Shown piece by piece: positions 60,590 to 64,000 of a DNA stretch of 64,000 bases (position 1 is its first letter; each line of letters starts with the position of its first letter). Origin of the DNA: Eulemur rufifrons (Eukaryota > Chordata > Mammalia > Primates > Lemuridae); the NCBI RefSeq assembly GCF_041146395.1, contig NC_091010.1, positions 48,566,001-48,630,000 on the forward strand, written 5' to 3'. Under the pieces are notes generated by a model, which was not told the origin of the DNA, searched no databases, and worked only from the letters and a program-made list of their open reading frames with translations. A program made the translations under genes and the position numbers.

Positions 60590-63145
60590 CTGGAATAGAA
60601 CAGATAAAATGCACTTAGCCTGTAACATATTCCATCTAACACTTCTACCCACATAGCCAATTTGCCAGCAGGCAAGAAAATCACTAAATGAGCTCTTTAC
60701 ACAACAGAGGGAGGACCAAGTACTTATAAAACTTCCTTCCTAGGCCTCTAAAGCCCATTCCTACTCCCAAAATTAAGCCCCATGACCTTCTCTCCTATTT
60801 AGGACCAGTCTCTAGGAACAGTGCTTTTCTCTCAACATCCTATGAGGGGTATGTTGATTTCACTTTCTGCCCCAAGTAACCCAAAAGAGTTCAGGGTCCT
60901 TCTTAAAGGTACTTTAATTTCTACCTAAAGGAAAGATCTGAATAAAGATGAACTTTGCTTTGATGAGTCTCCTTCTTAAAATAAATGAAGATTCTTTCCT
61001 AATGAGAAGAAATATTGCTCAATTTTGAGAACAAGCCTTTAGTCTGGAAATATCCAGGATGGAGGGGGAAAAAGTTAAGGTAGAATTACATTCAAATTCT
61101 ACCACCTAATCCCTTCCCCCCAAAAAGGGAACTTGAGAAGGAATATTAGACTAAAAACGGATGAACATTATTGATTGGGATAGCTGGGAACTGACTTTTA
61201 TACACCCTGCTGCTGTTTCTAAGAGAAATCCTCCCCACTACTCTCTGAGCCACAGTCCCAATGAACAACAAAGGACCAGACCAGGGCTGACCCACACAGA
61301 ACACAGTCTTAATGTAGACTTCTCAAAATTCTAAGACTTTAAATTAGACTTACATATGCTGTTAAGTGCTTTCACACTAAGACATAATATATAAACAAAA
61401 GGAGGCTTATGATGGCCCAGAAAAGCTAGAGAATCTATAGCTTTCTGCTGCATTTTCAGGCATGAAGACTCAGCTAAGTTTGGAATATTACTCATAATAC
61501 GTATTCATAACCATAATGGATCCCTCTGGAGTTATTATGAAGTATGCAGAGAACATTTATTAACAATGGTAAACACTTGCATATTATGGACCCATAATAC
61601 ACAGCAAGCACAACAAAAACCCTTATAAGAAGAAATCAGCATGCCCAAGCCTTGGCTGTTTTCCCACAGTTCAGCCCCTAAGAACTAAAAGGTCTTAATT
61701 CATGTTATGGGTTAAAGACCTGAGACTGTCACTTCAAATCACAGTCTATTTTGAAGCTCAGAGCCCATAATCATTCCATTGTCCAATACAAAGAGGCACC
61801 TAACTGGTAAATGGGACTTTTTTCCCTGCTCACACACAGTAATAACAGGAAAACTATCTTACATAATATGTAGAAATATAGAAGTATATGTATTTTTAGT
61901 GTACCAGAAAGTCTTCTCATGCCAAGGCTGGGTTGTCAAATGTCAAGTCTGAGCTGAGAACAAATGTTATAGCTAAACTGCTGGCTTTTAAAAATAATGG
62001 CTCCAGTGACATACCTTTAAATATAACTGGGCTACTGAGCACCACTATAATTAACAACCAAAAATAAAAACAACTTTATAATACTTAGGACCCCTACAGA
62101 AAGGAAATGAGTTAGGAAAGAGGAAAAAGAACAAATAGAACAGAGACAGAATAAAATCCCTCACAAATTAAAATCTTCTTCCTAATGAAGAGTCATTCCT
62201 TGATCTTTGGCTTCATAATTCTTCCCAGCGGCTTTTGTCAAGGGAGACAGTCATTTGAAAGTGGGCTGACTTGATCTTCCCACTAGAAAAAATAAAAGCT
62301 CACTGGTTGTAGGTAAGTAAGCACAAATCCTGCCATTGCATAATCAAGTGTGTGGGTGGAAGTGTTCACAACGAACAGTTTGAAAGGCAATTCTCTGAAG
62401 CATCCAAACCCCAACATCACATGGAATTCATATATATATATAAACACACACACAGCTTTTGATATCCATGGTAACCAGGCAGGCTTCTTCAACTTAAAGA
62501 GAAAGTATAGTATTTCCATTGGATTATTCAGTGACCTGAATAAACAGAGACAAGTAGGCAATCCTCACTACTTGCTACTTCTCATTAAGATATTTTAGAA
62601 TTTAGCTTTCAATTCTAAATGGATCCAAATTGCTACCATTGACCTGAATATCAATGGCACCTCCCTGTCATGCTCTGTACTGCTTATACTTCCTTAAAGT
62701 GCTACTGCCACAGGTGCTATATGAAAACTTAAGGGAGAGAAAGCAGAACAAAGGTCATTTTATGTACAAACAGTAGGGAGGCACAAAGAAAGGAAAAAAG
62801 TTGAATTTCCTATACTTCTTTACCCAAAATGAGGTCAACATTTGAGGTATAACATTAAGTATTAACTTAGAATGTTTTTAGGTGAATATATTCCACCAAA
62901 CACACTCAGCCTACAACAGAACAAACTCAGATAACACAAAGTTTTTTGGGCAAATTTCACAATTTATTTTCAGTTACCTATTTCTTAGGTTCCAGCCATA
63001 AGGTTTATAAAAGGGAAACTTTGCTGTTGTTTCTAGGGGGAGAAGTCTTAGATACCCATCAAACTCCCAATTATAATACATTCAAAGCCTGTCATTTCCA
63101 ACTGAGAGTGGCTGCCAGACACATGACAGTGAGCAAATCCCAGGT
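60590..63145. other. Intron upstream of exon 1, 2.5 kb, no named repeat
   Basis: Unique sequence with a (TA)n(CA)n microsatellite at 62429-62455. I looked for the preceding ARMH3 exon (a Thr/Pro-rich segment in human) and did not find it. Confidence 0.5.
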
Positions 63146-63262
63146 TCATTTTCTCATTCATTTATTCAACAAATATTTACTAAGCAATTACCATGCCAGG
63201 CACTATGCTAGGCGTATAGTAGTAAACAAAATAGACATGGTCCCTGCCCTGATTACATGTTT
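63146..63262 (-). repeat. L2 3' end, reverse
   Basis: TTCTCATTCATTTATTCAAC, ATGCCAGGCACTATGCTAGG, ATGGTCCCTGCCCTGATTAC. Confidence 0.88.
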
Positions 63263-63264
63263 TG

Positions 63265-63470
63265 GTTCTTAATCTCTATTCTCACTAATCTTAGGCAAAC
63301 TGCTTCATTTCTCTGGCCTGGATTCTCTCATCTGTCCAATGGTAACATGAGAAAACATTACTATTTTACATTTATTTCAGTACTTTATAGTCACAAGGTG
63401 GTATTTTTCATAATATCTCATCTGAGCCTCACAAGTACCCTGAGAGTTTGGCAGGACAGACATTACTGAC
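63265..63470 (-). repeat. MIR-like fragment, reverse
   Basis: TAGGCAAACTGCTTCATTTC, CTCATCTGTCCAATGGTAAC and CTCATCTGAGCCTCACAAGT. The order is MIR-like but decayed. Confidence 0.6.
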
Positions 63471-63657
63471 CTTTGAGGTCCCTTTCAGATCTAGCACTCC
63501 ATGATTCTACAATCTCTCCCTGAGGAGAGAATCTATGTAGCTTCTTATACAGAAAAAAGCACTTGACTATCTTCTCTAAAGTTTTATTTAGGACTTCAGG
63601 AGTTCTGAAGGACAGTATTACAGACAAATTAAATTGAAAGATCAACAATTATGTTCT

Positions 63658-63968
<311 letters not shown>

Positions 63969-64000
63969 TGAAAGACCAACGATTATGTTCTATGTTCAAC

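Overview
The window is 64 kb of eukaryotic nuclear DNA from a primate, almost certainly a Malagasy lemur or close strepsirrhine relative. It is dense in Alu elements. Many of these carry a lemur-type linker insertion between the two monomers (an AAATTATATGGACA..CTAAAAATATATATAG-like stretch) and the head variant CCTAGCACTCTGGGAGG instead of the human CCCAGCACTTTGGGAGG. This lineage call rests on recognising the Alu type, not on a search.

The only gene I can support is a partial ARMH3 (C10orf76, armadillo-like helical domain containing 3) on the minus strand. Nine consecutive coding exons run from 60589 down to 23655 (60488-60589, 54488-54546, 52323-52388, 51387-51456, 50246-50306, 41627-41715, 26628-26710, 25608-25734, 23655-23730). 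Each has AG/GT boundaries and compatible codon phase. Together they give 733 coding bases without a stop, about residues 350-594 of the roughly 689-residue human protein as I remember it. The 5' exons lie beyond 64000 and the last coding part (about 95 residues) lies below position 1, so 1-23654 is one unfinished intron. ARMH3 is a Golgi-associated helical-repeat protein that works with the PI 4-kinase PI4KB and the Arf exchange factor GBF1.

Everything else is intron. About 35 Alu or Alu-monomer insertions, many with visible target-site duplications, sit on a background of L1 fragments, MIR and L2 fossils, a CR1/L3-like fossil, MER5A and other hAT elements, a Tigger-like element, an MLT1-type LTR and one further retroviral LTR. 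The most heavily nested block is 12.8-17.3 kb. Long quiet stretches (for example 19.4-21.0, 33.0-36.2, 39.2-41.6, 45.8-47.5, 56.7-58.3 and 60.6-63.1 kb) contain no exon or repeat I can name.

I found no new biological system. Points worth a second look are a perfect 20-bp palindrome centred on a homeodomain core (54816-54835), two intronic hairpins (27360-27430, 57303-57327), a U6-like micro-insertion between 17-bp direct repeats (39099-39153), a TAGGG tract just upstream of exon 4 (51582-51617), a near-pure poly-U acceptor tract at exon 7, an early 7SL-like Alu monomer (53932-54086) and twin near-identical Alus at 3.3 and 4.0 kb.
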